From: Phycisphaeraceae bacterium
GTDB taxonomy: Bacteria; Planctomycetota; Phycisphaerae; Phycisphaerales; Phycisphaeraceae
Reading direction: 5' to 3'
Assembly (NCBI GenBank): GCA_029260675.1
Contig: JAJDCV010000406.1
Location: forward strand, 1 to 19,850
DNA: 19,850 nucleotides
The position numbers and the translations under genes were made by a program. The notes below the pieces were generated by a model. That model made no database searches, was not told the DNA's origin, and saw only the letters and a program-made list of their open reading frames with translations. Positions 13,388 through 19,850 of this stretch are shown here, piece after piece; positions within the stretch are counted from its first letter, which is position 1, and every line of letters begins with the position of its first letter.

Positions 13388-14704
13388 TTAAAATAACGAA
13401 CCTTGCCGGGCGGCGCTCTGCTGGCTTTTCCAGTCATTAGATTGCGCGGCAATATCAAGTAATGATCGCGCGGCTTCGATTGCCCCGCCAGCTGCATCAA
13501 TTTCACCAGTCGGGCAAAAATGTGATCTATAGCCTGTTGTGGTTATCGGCAAAGCTATCTTTTCCGGCTCTATGGCTTCAATTTCAAGGTGATCAAAATT
13601 GCTGAATTTTTCGCGGGTAAATTTGATCTGAAGCCTGACCTTCAGCCAGTCATCACGCCAGACGGTTTCAAAAATTTCAGGGGTTTTATCCCCGCAGCTG
13701 ACTGGTGGGGCTTCTTGCATACTATTATATGCAGCATTTTCGCAAACTGGCAGGGCTTCTGCCGTTGGCGGGGCATTATCTATGCTCTGGCCGCTTGGGT
13801 CATTATCATGATCGGCTTGCAGTTCATGCAGAAAATCAGCCGCTTTTTGCGCCTTGCTGGCGGCTCTGAATATGGCTTTTTTATCTTCTTTGAGAATCTT
13901 CAACCAAAAATCAATATAATGGGCATGATCGCCGCGAATGTCTGACATTACGCCCGTATCAGCACAAAGAAAGGCCGCGCCTAATTCGGCAATTAATTCT
14001 TCAAAAGCATATTCTTCACTCTCTTTTTTAATAGGGGCAAAGCCACGATCAAGGCGGCTTTTATGGCCTGTCCAGTGGGTGAGTTCATGCAGTAAAACGG
14101 CGTAATAAGCTGACGCGCTCTTAAAATCTTCAAGGGCTGGCATGGAAATACTGTCATTCTTGGGGCTATAAAAAGCACTATCCCCGCCAAAATGAACGGC
14201 TGCGCCTGTTTGTGTGATAAAGTTTTCGGCCTCGATGCTGCGCTCAAGGTCTGGATTTGTCGGCCAAGGCGCGGGGCGGTAATAATAATTTTCTGGCAAG
14301 TCGTCTATCTGCTCTACATTAAAAACGCTGTAGGCTTTCATATAATGAATAAATTTTTCTTCATCATCTGCGCCACTGGCGGCGGCTTCGCCTTCATCCT
14401 CAATTTTCAGCTTACCCGCATAAAAAACGGGGGATGATTTTTCGCCTTTTTTAACTTGGCCGCCTAATTCCTTCGCCTGTTTGTAGGTCATCCAGTGCGG
14501 GGAAACATAATTTTTCTTCATGGCTATAGACCATAAAATCACAACATTAATTCCCTTATATGCCTCGCTATTATGCCGCAAAGGCATGACAATGCGCGGC
14601 GCGGCTTCGCCTTTCCATTGCGGTTCTGACCACGGCTTAACACCCGCTTCTAAGGCTTCAATAATGATGTTTGTCACCTCTTGATACATATCTTTTCTGC
14701 TCAT
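13388..14704 (-). CDS. ardC: ArdC-type antirestriction protein / zinc metallopeptidase (438 aa)
   Basis: Residues 1-130 match the ArdC N-terminal single-strand DNA-binding domain: YQEVTNIIIEALEAGVKPW, NSEAYKGINVVILWS, SPHWMTYKQAKELGGQVKKG, then YSVFNVEQIDDLP. Residues 160-290 form the zincin-like domain with HELTHWTGH (His206, Glu207, His210). From about residue 345 there is an additional domain (WRDDWLKVRLQIKFTREKF, then ALPITTTGYRSHF) not part of the ArdC I know, making the protein longer than the roughly 300 residues of the founding ArdC. Family knowledge: ArdC proteins bind single-stranded DNA entering the new host and protect it from restriction. Start ATG at 14702 has GAAAG about ten bases upstream. 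Confidence 0.88.
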   Translation of the reverse strand: MSRKDMYQEVTNIIIEALEAGVKPWSEPQWKGEAAPRIVMPLRHNSEAYKGINVVILWSIAMKKNYVSPHWMTYKQAKELGGQVKKGEKSSPVFYAGKLKIEDEGEAAASGADDEEKFIHYMKAYSVFNVEQIDDLPENYYYRPAPWPTNPDLERSIEAENFITQTGAAVHFGGDSAFYSPKNDSISMPALEDFKSASAYYAVLLHELTHWTGHKSRLDRGFAPIKKESEEYAFEELIAELGAAFLCADTGVMSDIRGDHAHYIDFWLKILKEDKKAIFRAASKAQKAADFLHELQADHDNDPSGQSIDNAPPTAEALPVCENAAYNSMQEAPPVSCGDKTPEIFETVWRDDWLKVRLQIKFTREKFSNFDHLEIEAIEPEKIALPITTTGYRSHFCPTGEIDAAGGAIEAARSLLDIAAQSNDWKSQQSAARQGSLF

Positions 14705-14898
14705 GATTTTTCTTTCTTAATTACGTTTCGGTTTACTGAAACGCCCTACTTGGGCGCGTCATAAACCCTGAATGCGATGAAAGACGGGGTGCGCAACTAC
14801 AATGAAAATCTTCAAGGGCTTGGTGCGGGCGCAACGTAGTGAGCCACGGCCTTGATTATTTTAATTGTGGGCGCGAGGGCGCGTAGCCCTAAGCAAAT

Positions 14899-15084
14899 GC
14901 CGCCACTTGGCGGCTAAAGATAATCCGGCGGCTAAAGCAGCCGTCTTTATAAAGGCTGGTTTTTCCAGCCGCAGCGTTAAGGATAGTTACCCGCATGGGG
15001 CAAGACCATTTACGGGCTTGATGAAAGCCAGGGGCAACTTATGCCCCTAGCGACAATAGAGCCTGACCCCGCATTTTCGCGGGG
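14899..15084. repeat. Hairpin cluster with an 11-bp direct repeat
   Basis: Four perfect stems: GCCGCC-actt-GGCGGC (14899-14914), GGCTGG-ttttt-CCAGCC (14954-14970), AGGGGCA-actta-TGCCCCT (15030-15048), CCCCGC-attttc-GCGGGG (15067-15084). GGCGGCTAAAG occurs at 14909-14919 and again at 14927-14937. None is followed by a clear T-run. Candidates are single-strand initiation sites or leading-region promoters active in single-stranded form. Confidence 0.5.
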
Positions 15085-15236
15085 AAACGCCCAAATAACG
15101 GCCTTTCTGACCGTCTTCATCAGTGAATGATACGGCTGTTGATCTTCAAGAGCCTGAAAATCGCCCTTAAATATATAATTATAATTTTTTTTGGGGCAGG
15201 GGGCGCAAAAACCCGCCACTTAATATTAACAAAGTA

Positions 15237-15256
15237 TTTATGAAAGTTTTCATAAA
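15237..15256. promoter_or_regulatory. Palindromic operator candidate TTTATGAAA-gt-TTTCATAAA
   Basis: Nine-base perfect arms around GT, followed by CTTACTTTTAAGG. The words TTTTCAT and AAACTTAC also occur in the repeats around parA, so the same RHH protein might bind here, about 90 bp before the 53-aa gene. Confidence 0.55.
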
Positions 15257-15278
15257 CTTACTTTTAAGGATTCAAGGC

Positions 15279-15310
15279 GCATCTTTATAGATGCTCTATT
15301 TAAAAGAGCA
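15279..15310 (+). promoter_or_regulatory. Two mutually exclusive hairpins in the leader of the 53-aa gene
   Basis: GCATCT-ttat-AGATGC (15279-15294) and TGCTCT-N7-AGAGCA (15292-15310) share bases 15292-15294, so only one can form completely. They stand about 20 bases before the ribosome site AAAGGAG. The design resembles an attenuator or switch, but no ligand or leader peptide is evident. Confidence 0.4.
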
Positions 15311-15345
15311 GATTTTGAAACTCAAACCAGAAAGGAGTTAATATC

Positions 15346-15507
15346 ATGGTAGATTTAATCATGAATTACCCGGCGCAATGTCTGCTTTTAGCAGTCTGCG
15401 CTTTTGGAGCATATCCTATTTTAGAAGGGATTTTTGTAGCGTTGCATCCAACACCACAAGACCCGCACAATCGGCACATGCTGCCGCCTAAAGGGGGTGC
15501 AACATGA
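15346..15507 (+). CDS. Small membrane-type hypothetical protein (53 aa)
   Basis: Not recognised. MVDLIMNYPAQCLLLAVCAF and GAYPILEGIFVAL form one hydrophobic segment (about residues 8-36), followed by a hydrophilic His/Pro-rich end (HPTPQDPHNRHMLPPKGG). A good ribosome site (AAAGGAG) lies eight bases before the ATG. Its stop overlaps the start of the next gene (ATGA), so the two are a coupled pair. It is too short for a family call. Location beside the mobilisation genes suggests a role in transfer or entry exclusion, which is only a guess. Confidence 0.7.
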   Translation: MVDLIMNYPAQCLLLAVCAFGAYPILEGIFVALHPTPQDPHNRHMLPPKGGAT

Positions 15508-15881
15508 GCCAACTAATAATGGAAAAGCCGCAGCAATGCGAATTGCCTTTTAACGGGGCAGAAACGGCGCCGCTTTTAAAACCCAATGCCACAGAGCTTG
15601 TAAAGCTGGCAATTAAAGGTTGGAAAATCGCGCACCGCAGAAGCACAAAACCGGGAACCGCCTTAACGGCAGATTCCCGGTTTTGCTTGCATGATCTCAT
15701 CATCATAATATCTAAGCCCAACTGGTCGGCTGTTCTTAGCTATTATGCCGAATTGGCTTTAGGCCACGATGAAACCAGCAATCCCTTAAAACAAACGATA
15801 AGGCGGGCTTTTTTGGCTGACGGTATCGAAGATGCCATAAGCGAAAAAGTGGCAGATATGGCAGTCCCCTATTTGTCATGA
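15504..15881 (+). CDS. Hypothetical protein (125 aa)
   Basis: Not recognised. Soluble, probably helical protein (ATELVKLAIKGWKIAHRRS, ALTADSRFCLHDLIIIISK, AVLSYYAELALGHDETS, DAISEKVADMAVPYLS). The start is an ATGA overlap with the 53-aa gene, preceded by AAGGGGG. It is convergent with the relaxase gene and overlaps its 3' end by 13 bp, so the end of this protein is encoded opposite the last codons of the relaxase tail. Coupled expression with the 53-aa gene is likely. No function can be assigned. Confidence 0.7.
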   Translation: MSQLIMEKPQQCELPFNGAETAPLLKPNATELVKLAIKGWKIAHRRSTKPGTALTADSRFCLHDLIIIISKPNWSAVLSYYAELALGHDETSNPLKQTIRRAFLADGIEDAISEKVADMAVPYLS

Positions 15882-17413
15882 TCTCCCTTATCCTTGTCAC
15901 CTAAGCGCTGCCGTGCCTCTTCTGCGCGGCGGCGCTTTTCTTCTTCCCATTCGCGCCTTTCTTCCGCGCTGCGCTCGGACATTGGCTTAATAATTTGCAT
16001 CGGTGGATCTCCAGGTTTTTCTTGCAGATCCCCGGCGCGTTTTTGACTGGCTGACAAGATCAGATCCACCGGACGCTTTTCGCCGTCCTCATCTTCTCGC
16101 TTATCATCGTCTTTAGGCTTTTCTACCTCTCTATATTTATCCATATATTGCGTGATACGGGCTGGCATTAAAGCCTGTTCGCGCTCCGGTAATGCTTGCC
16201 TTTCCTGTGATTGAGCGACTAATAATTTTTTACCGTCGCGGCGCTTGAGCTTTTTAAAATCATCCCTTATTTCAAGCTGCGCCGTTCTAAAATCTGCCCT
16301 TGCTTCCTTGACTTCCACCACCCGACCGCTATCACGTTTTTCGCGCGCGGCCATACGCTTATCATAGATATTAAGCGTCTTTAGAAATAAAGTATAAACC
16401 GCACCCGGCGCTTTATCTTGCGCCCGTTGTGAGGCTAAAAGGTCACTGGCGGCGCTGTCATATTCGGCCAGCTCGCGCATTTGATCTTTGACAAATGCTT
16501 TTGCGTCCTGGCGCTGCATAGTGCCAAGACGTAATCGCGCCCCGGCTTGCTGTTTTGCCATCTTATCAGCTTCTTTTGAAAGCCGCGCCGATTGCGAAAT
16601 ATTGCGCTGAATCTGCTGCGCCTCTTGCACAGTCGGATAAAGCCTTTCATCAATTCCGGCCAGCCGGGCTTTAATTTCTTTGGCTTTGGCCGTGCCGCGC
16701 AACTGCCGGGATAGGCTGTAGATTTCGCCTTGCTCGTCTATGACCACATGCGCCCGCTTGTCGCCCTTTGCCAAGATCAAGCCTTGATCGGTCAAAGCGG
16801 CATTAAAAGCGGCGGCGGTGTCTGATTTATCCCATGCTTGGCCTATGGCCTCTTTGAGCTGTGCCGGGTCGCGTTTACTGCGGGCGGCCTGTTCGGCCAG
16901 TGCCATATCATAGGCTTGATCGCTGCGCTTTTCGCCGTCAAGATGCGCCCTTTTAATGGGTTCATGACCTAATTCTTTTTCGAGTTGCCGGGCGGCCAGC
17001 TCATGCTTTTTATAATTCCAGCTATCCGATTTTAAATTACCTTTCTCAAAATCGTAGCGCTGCCATGCTACATGCAAGTGTGTGCGCCCGTTTTTTTCAT
17101 GAAGAACCAAAACGCGGCTTTGACCTTCAAAGCCTAATTGTGCCTCTAGCACATCGGCGCAACGGTGCCAGTCTGCAAGGCTCATGTTTTCGTTTTCGCC
17201 AATAGCGGGGTTTATCTGAGCATGATAAAGCCCCTTGGTGCCACGCTGCCCGCTCCCGGTCGCGGCTTGCATGTCACTGGTGGCCGTCAATAGATCGCCT
17301 GCCGGATGGTCTACATCAAGCACGGTAATATTATCATTTTCATGACCTATTAAGCCTAAAAGATATTGCCCTAATTGTGTGCCGTTTGAACGGGCTGCGC
17401 CTTCAATTATCAT
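15869..17413 (-). CDS. mobA: Relaxase, MobA/VirD2-type mobilisation nuclease with IIKPMSERSAEER tail (514 aa)
   Basis: The relaxase domain covers about residues 1-250: GLYHAQINPAIGE (62-74) and HEKNGRTHLHVAWQRYD (105-121), the metal-binding histidine motif of PF03432-type (MOBP-like) relaxases. A candidate nucleophile is Tyr17 in GQYLLGLIGHEND, though the exact tyrosine is not certain. The middle and C-terminal parts are long charged helices. The last 43 residues are MQIIKPMSERSAEERREW, then an Arg/Glu-rich run ending GDHDK, the same tail as in the proteins at 3524 and 5862. Family knowledge: the relaxase nicks oriT and is carried into the recipient through the T4SS, and C-terminal signals guide it to the coupling protein. 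Its ATG lies inside the end of mobC (11-bp overlap). The tail would be the natural recruitment signal. Confidence 0.9.
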   Translation of the reverse strand: MIIEGAARSNGTQLGQYLLGLIGHENDNITVLDVDHPAGDLLTATSDMQAATGSGQRGTKGLYHAQINPAIGENENMSLADWHRCADVLEAQLGFEGQSRVLVLHEKNGRTHLHVAWQRYDFEKGNLKSDSWNYKKHELAARQLEKELGHEPIKRAHLDGEKRSDQAYDMALAEQAARSKRDPAQLKEAIGQAWDKSDTAAAFNAALTDQGLILAKGDKRAHVVIDEQGEIYSLSRQLRGTAKAKEIKARLAGIDERLYPTVQEAQQIQRNISQSARLSKEADKMAKQQAGARLRLGTMQRQDAKAFVKDQMRELAEYDSAASDLLASQRAQDKAPGAVYTLFLKTLNIYDKRMAAREKRDSGRVVEVKEARADFRTAQLEIRDDFKKLKRRDGKKLLVAQSQERQALPEREQALMPARITQYMDKYREVEKPKDDDKREDEDGEKRPVDLILSASQKRAGDLQEKPGDPPMQIIKPMSERSAEERREWEEEKRRRAEEARQRLGDKDKGDHDK

Positions 17414-17849
17414 AGCCTAGCGCCTCCCGTAAAAACTGGTAGGTATCGGCAATGGCTGGCTTGCCCGCCTCGATGCTTTCCACACATTCAGCAATAATGC
17501 TTTGCGTATCTTTTAGCAGCTCGGCCAGCTCGCGGGGTTGCTCTGGCAAGCCTTCGGTATTGAGCTGCGCGGCTATCTGATTGAGATTTGTACCTATGCG
17601 CGTATTTGATAAATTGGCGGCCATTAATGCGCCTGTTAATTTCTCTAAAGTGCGAAGGTCAAAAGAGGGTTTGCGCTTGGTGCGAACACCCGCACGGCCT
17701 GTAATAATTTTGCGTAAAAACCCGGCACGAGATAAGCCTGCTTGGCTGCATTTTGCATCCAACTTTTCAAGTTCTGCTACGTCCAAACGTACAGGCACTT
17801 GAAAGCCCCGTTGCCGTTTTTCGCTCTTTTGCCGTGTGTCCTCTGCCAT
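17403..17849 (-). CDS. mobC: MobC-type relaxosome accessory protein (148 aa)
   Basis: N-terminal ribbon-helix-helix-like region (GFQVPVRLDVAELEKLDAKC, AGLSRAGFLRKIITG), then the MobC signature NTRIGTNLNQIAAQLN (82-97) as in the PF05713 family, then a helical end. It binds near oriT and helps the relaxase open the strands. It is co-transcribed with mobA, whose start lies within its last codons. The upstream gap holds the putative oriT. The ATG at 17847 has only a weak GAG ribosome site. Confidence 0.88.
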   Translation of the reverse strand: MAEDTRQKSEKRQRGFQVPVRLDVAELEKLDAKCSQAGLSRAGFLRKIITGRAGVRTKRKPSFDLRTLEKLTGALMAANLSNTRIGTNLNQIAAQLNTEGLPEQPRELAELLKDTQSIIAECVESIEAGKPAIADTYQFLREALGYDN

Positions 17850-18278
17850 GTCAAAATCTCAATTACAGAACGCATAAAATGACGCTCATTTTCATACTGG
17901 CGGGGATGCCTCCCGCCGCCGCATCCAACCAAAGGGGGTTGGCGTGGTGCAGGGTGCGAAACCCTGCTTGATGGTGTGTCCAGAGAGGTAGCGCAAAAGC
18001 TCCTCTTTGGTCGTGTTCCACCTCCGAAAAGGTGGCGGGTTTGGGTCGCACCCAACGGCTAAAAATATCCCTATGATATTTGCCAGCCGCAGCCTTTGGG
18101 GATGCAACGGGGATTCGCTAGAAAACCCCTTGCCAAGGGTGACGGACTTTCCGTCACATGCCTTGCACCACTACTTAGTGGTTATACTATACTATCAGAG
18201 ATTTAAGATTTTGTCAGCAATTTTGTTCTGAGGCCATTAGTTAATGGAAGAATAAAATGATGCTGCTATACTGGCTAA
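17850..18278. other. Putative origin of transfer (oriT) region between mobC and the coupling-protein gene
   Basis: No gene fits here. Nine short perfect hairpins fall within 17899-18182: GGCGGG/CCCGCC (17899-17917), CCAACC/GGTTGG (17925-17942), GCAGGGT/ACCCTGC (17949-17967), CCACCT/AGGTGG (18018-18035), TTGGGT/ACCCAA (18041-18055), AAATAT/ATATTT (18063-18081), CCCTT/AAGGG (18127-18139), GTGACGG/CCGTCAC (18139-18157), ACCACT/AGTGGT (18167-18182). The position, between divergent mob and coupling-protein genes, is where oriT normally lies. A nick site cannot be fixed; GCATCC-like words on either strand are only weak candidates. Confidence 0.65.
18163..18193 (+). promoter_or_regulatory. Possible promoter of the coupling-protein gene
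   Basis: TTGCAC (18163-18168) and TATACT (18188-18193) with a 19-base spacer; a second TATACT at 18183-18188 is too close. The ACCACT/AGTGGT hairpin lies in the spacer, so relaxosome proteins bound at oriT could control it. Weak by spacing. Confidence 0.35.
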
Positions 18279-18286
18279 ATGAATGA
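18257..18286 (+). CDS. Nine-codon leader ORF overlapping the coupling-protein start
   Basis: MMLLYWLNE, with GGAAG six bases before its ATG. Its last codons overlap the ATG of the coupling-protein gene (18279), which has no ribosome site of its own, and the stop (18284-18286) lies five bases past that ATG. This is what a translational-coupling leader looks like; it may also be a chance frame. Confidence 0.35.
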   Translation: MMLLYWLNE

Positions 18287-19850
18287 GATTGAATTACCAG
18301 ATGGCACCATAATAAAAGAAGGCGGTAAAAGTGCAAAGGCTTTTAATGCGCCCTTGCTTTTTGCCCTCGCCGGGGCGGTGCTGGTCGGGCTAATTCTGTA
18401 TTATTCCGGCGAAGAAGTCGGCCTGATTTATGCGGCAAATATTAAAGAAATCGGCTATACGAGATTTCTAGAAAATAGCGGGGCAGCGCCCTCAACTTTT
18501 GTCACACGCATTCACGATGCTACAGCTATGAAACTTGCTCATGCCGTTTTCTACGGCATGGCGTTTTTCTGTCTGGCTTATTTTATCCCCGCTCTAAAAA
18601 GGGCGGGGCAAATAAATGTGCCCGTGGGGAAGGGAAAAACCGTCACAGCAAGAAGGAGCATAGCGCGGTCATTATTCGCCGGGGTGCTTCTTGGAGCTTT
18701 TACCCTGCTAACAAGCGATCTTAATTTCCCAGCCCTGCAACGGGCGTTTGCGGGAGGAAATATAGGCTTAAATAGCCTAAATGTATTTTACCATTTTGGC
18801 TGGCCGTTATTGACCCTGTTTTCTTTTGGGCTGCTGACCGCCGGGAGAAGTGCATATCTTAAAATGATAGCGGCGGCGGTCGCGGTTGGCCTTGCCTTTT
18901 TCGGGCTAGATGCCATGTATGACGGCCAAGAAAAGGCAACGGGGCTTTTACTTCAAATGATGCTGTTAATTTGGTTCCTGCTGGCGGTTGGTTTTTTCGC
19001 TTATCGTGATACCTCCCGCCGACAGAATACAGCGAAAACAGAGGCCGAAATTATGCAAGCACAGGCCACGGCCTTGCATGGTGATGCCCGTTGGGCTGAC
19101 CTTGGCGATTTAGGCGAATACGGTATGATAGACGTGCCGGGGCTGCCTTTTAAGGGTAATTTCTTTCTTGGGGATTATTATAGCGAAGAACACGGCCAAG
19201 TGCCCATTCATAGCGCCAAGGATGAGCACATAATCACCTTTGCCAAAGCAAGAGCGGGAAAAGGTGTAAGCTCGATCATTCCTAATTTGATGAGCTATGA
19301 AGGCTCAATCTTGGTGATTGACCCCAAGGGCGAAAATGCCGCCGTAACGGCACGGCACAGGCGCGATAATTTGGGGCAAAAAGTCTATTTGCTCAATCCT
19401 TTCAAAATGCACCAAGAACAATTTAAAAAGATGGGCTTTGAGGATGTCACTCACGGCTATAATCCTCTTGCTGAACTTTGGAACAATCACGACACCGGGG
19501 TAACGGTTGCCAAACAAATAGCGCAAATTCTCTCACCTAATAAACCCGGCTCAAGAGATGATTTTTGGTCTAACCGTTCGCGCGGCATGATTTATACTAT
19601 GTTGCTACATTTGATTTTTCATGAAGAAGAAAAGCTATGTAATTTTGACAGACTGCACGAACTGCTGGCGCAGCCCGCCGATGCTATGCAAAAAATGCTG
19701 GAAGATTTAACCACCAGCTCAACACGGGCAGTTAAATTAGCGGCAGGGCGCGTTTTAAGCATTAAATCAGACAGGACACAAGGCAGTATCATAGGCGGGG
19801 CGCAAGATACGCTTGAATTTATGGATATGGAACAAATGATAAATGTCATG
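18279..19850 (+). CDS. Type IV coupling protein (VirD4/TraG family), N-terminal part running off the window end into position 142
   Basis: First 524 codons of the coupling protein; the reading frame is open at the window end and resumes at 142. Six hydrophobic stretches are visible (about residues 23-42, 86-106, 129-146, 168-188, 194-211 and 222-241). That is more than the two membrane segments usual for VirD4-type proteins. The cytoplasmic ATPase domain follows, with Walker A ARAGKGVSS (Lys328) and IIPNL, then VIDPKGENAA, all characteristic of TraG/VirD4. The start at 18279 has no Shine-Dalgarno sequence of its own and overlaps a nine-codon mini-ORF (18257-18286) that does have one, so translational coupling is possible. 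An in-frame alternative start was not evident upstream. It is divergent from mobC across the putative oriT. No mating-pair genes are present, so this is a mobilisable element that brings its own coupling protein. Confidence 0.93.
   Translation, partial: MNEIELPDGTIIKEGGKSAKAFNAPLLFALAGAVLVGLILYYSGEEVGLIYAANIKEIGYTRFLENSGAAPSTFVTRIHDATAMKLAHAVFYGMAFFCLAYFIPALKRAGQINVPVGKGKTVTARRSIARSLFAGVLLGAFTLLTSDLNFPALQRAFAGGNIGLNSLNVFYHFGWPLLTLFSFGLLTAGRSAYLKMIAAAVAVGLAFFGLDAMYDGQEKATGLLLQMMLLIWFLLAVGFFAYRDTSRRQNTAKTEAEIMQAQATALHGDARWADLGDLGEYGMIDVPGLPFKGNFFLGDYYSEEHGQVPIHSAKDEHIITFAKARAGKGVSSIIPNLMSYEGSILVIDPKGENAAVTARHRRDNLGQKVYLLNPFKMHQEQFKKMGFEDVTHGYNPLAELWNNHDTGVTVAKQIAQILSPNKPGSRDDFWSNRSRGMIYTMLLHLIFHEEEKLCNFDRLHELLAQPADAMQKMLEDLTTSSTRAVKLAAGRVLSIKSDRTQGSIIGGAQDTLEFMDMEQMINVM
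19710..19850. repeat. Terminal overlap, right copy
   Basis: Exact copy of bases 1-141. See the left copy; the coupling-protein gene passes through it in frame. Confidence 0.95.

Larger units (their letters stand above)
14705..15345. other. Gene-free 641 bp between ardC and the two small plus-strand genes
   Basis: Contains the upstream region of ardC, a cluster of hairpins (14899-15084), an AT-rich stretch (about 15165-15260), a near-perfect palindrome (15237-15256) and two overlapping hairpins (15279-15310) in the leader of the next gene. Open frames in this stretch do not look like genes. Confidence 0.6.

Noticed and set aside
14865..15219. Small frames in the gap upstream of the 53-aa gene
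   Set aside because: No ribosome sites, and the products follow the hairpin repeats.
17753..18231. Several overlapping open frames in the gap upstream of mobC
   Set aside because: They overlap each other on both strands across a hairpin-rich stretch, with no ribosome sites or protein-like composition; oriT explains the region better.

Overview
The window is one complete small circular replicon read slightly past its own start. Bases 19710-19850 repeat bases 1-141 exactly, and the coupling-protein reading frame runs through that junction without a break, so the molecule is a circle of 19,709 bp. It looks like a mobilisable plasmid of an alphaproteobacterium. The main reasons are an RPA-family (PF10134-like) replication initiator with iterons, a ParA plus small ribbon-helix-helix partition pair, a MobC/MobA pair with a VirD4-type coupling protein, ArdC, and a small KPTH-type protein I associate with alphaproteobacterial plasmids. 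The genus cannot be told. There are no tRNA, rRNA, CRISPR or transposase genes, and no mating-pair-formation genes.

Layout. (1) Mobilisation block, about 15.3 kb through the junction to 0.83 kb: two small orphans, relaxase mobA and mobC (minus strand), a hairpin-packed 0.4-kb gap that is the best oriT candidate, and the T4SS coupling protein (18279 through the junction to 828). (2) 0.8-1.7 kb: two small minus-strand orphans. (3) Replication, 1.7-3.5 kb: origin with a DnaA box, AT-rich stretch, four tandem 22-bp iterons, then three variant iterons over the rep promoter, and rep. (4) Partition and maintenance, 3.5-7.0 kb (minus strand): parA and an RHH partner with flanking repeats, a minimal tyrosine recombinase beside two dyad sites, a candidate toxin-antitoxin operon under a consensus promoter, and a small plasmid protein. 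(5) Defence, 7.26-13.1 kb (minus strand): a four-gene Type III restriction-modification operon made of a 56-aa TTG-start gene, res, mod and a 302-aa companion. (6) ardC, a metallopeptidase-type antirestriction gene, 13.4-14.7 kb.

The most unusual feature is a C-terminal module shared by otherwise unrelated proteins. The relaxase, a 112-aa protein downstream of the partition genes and the candidate toxin all end in IIKPMSERSxxER followed by a charged tail, and a 59-aa protein next to the coupling-protein gene carries a shortened form (PPMQIIKP). Because the relaxase is the normal type IV substrate and such signals are usually C-terminal, and because the plasmid brings its own coupling protein, I infer that this tail may be a plasmid-specific recruitment or translocation signal that marks several cargo proteins, including a putative toxin. 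The tail module is visible in the sequence. Its function is a hypothesis.

Inferred way of working: Rep and the iterons drive copy control. ParA with the RHH protein, the recombinase and the toxin-antitoxin pair stabilise the plasmid. MobC and MobA process oriT, and the plasmid's own coupling protein hands the complex to a T4SS supplied by another element. ArdC protects incoming DNA, and the Type III system then restricts competing DNA.
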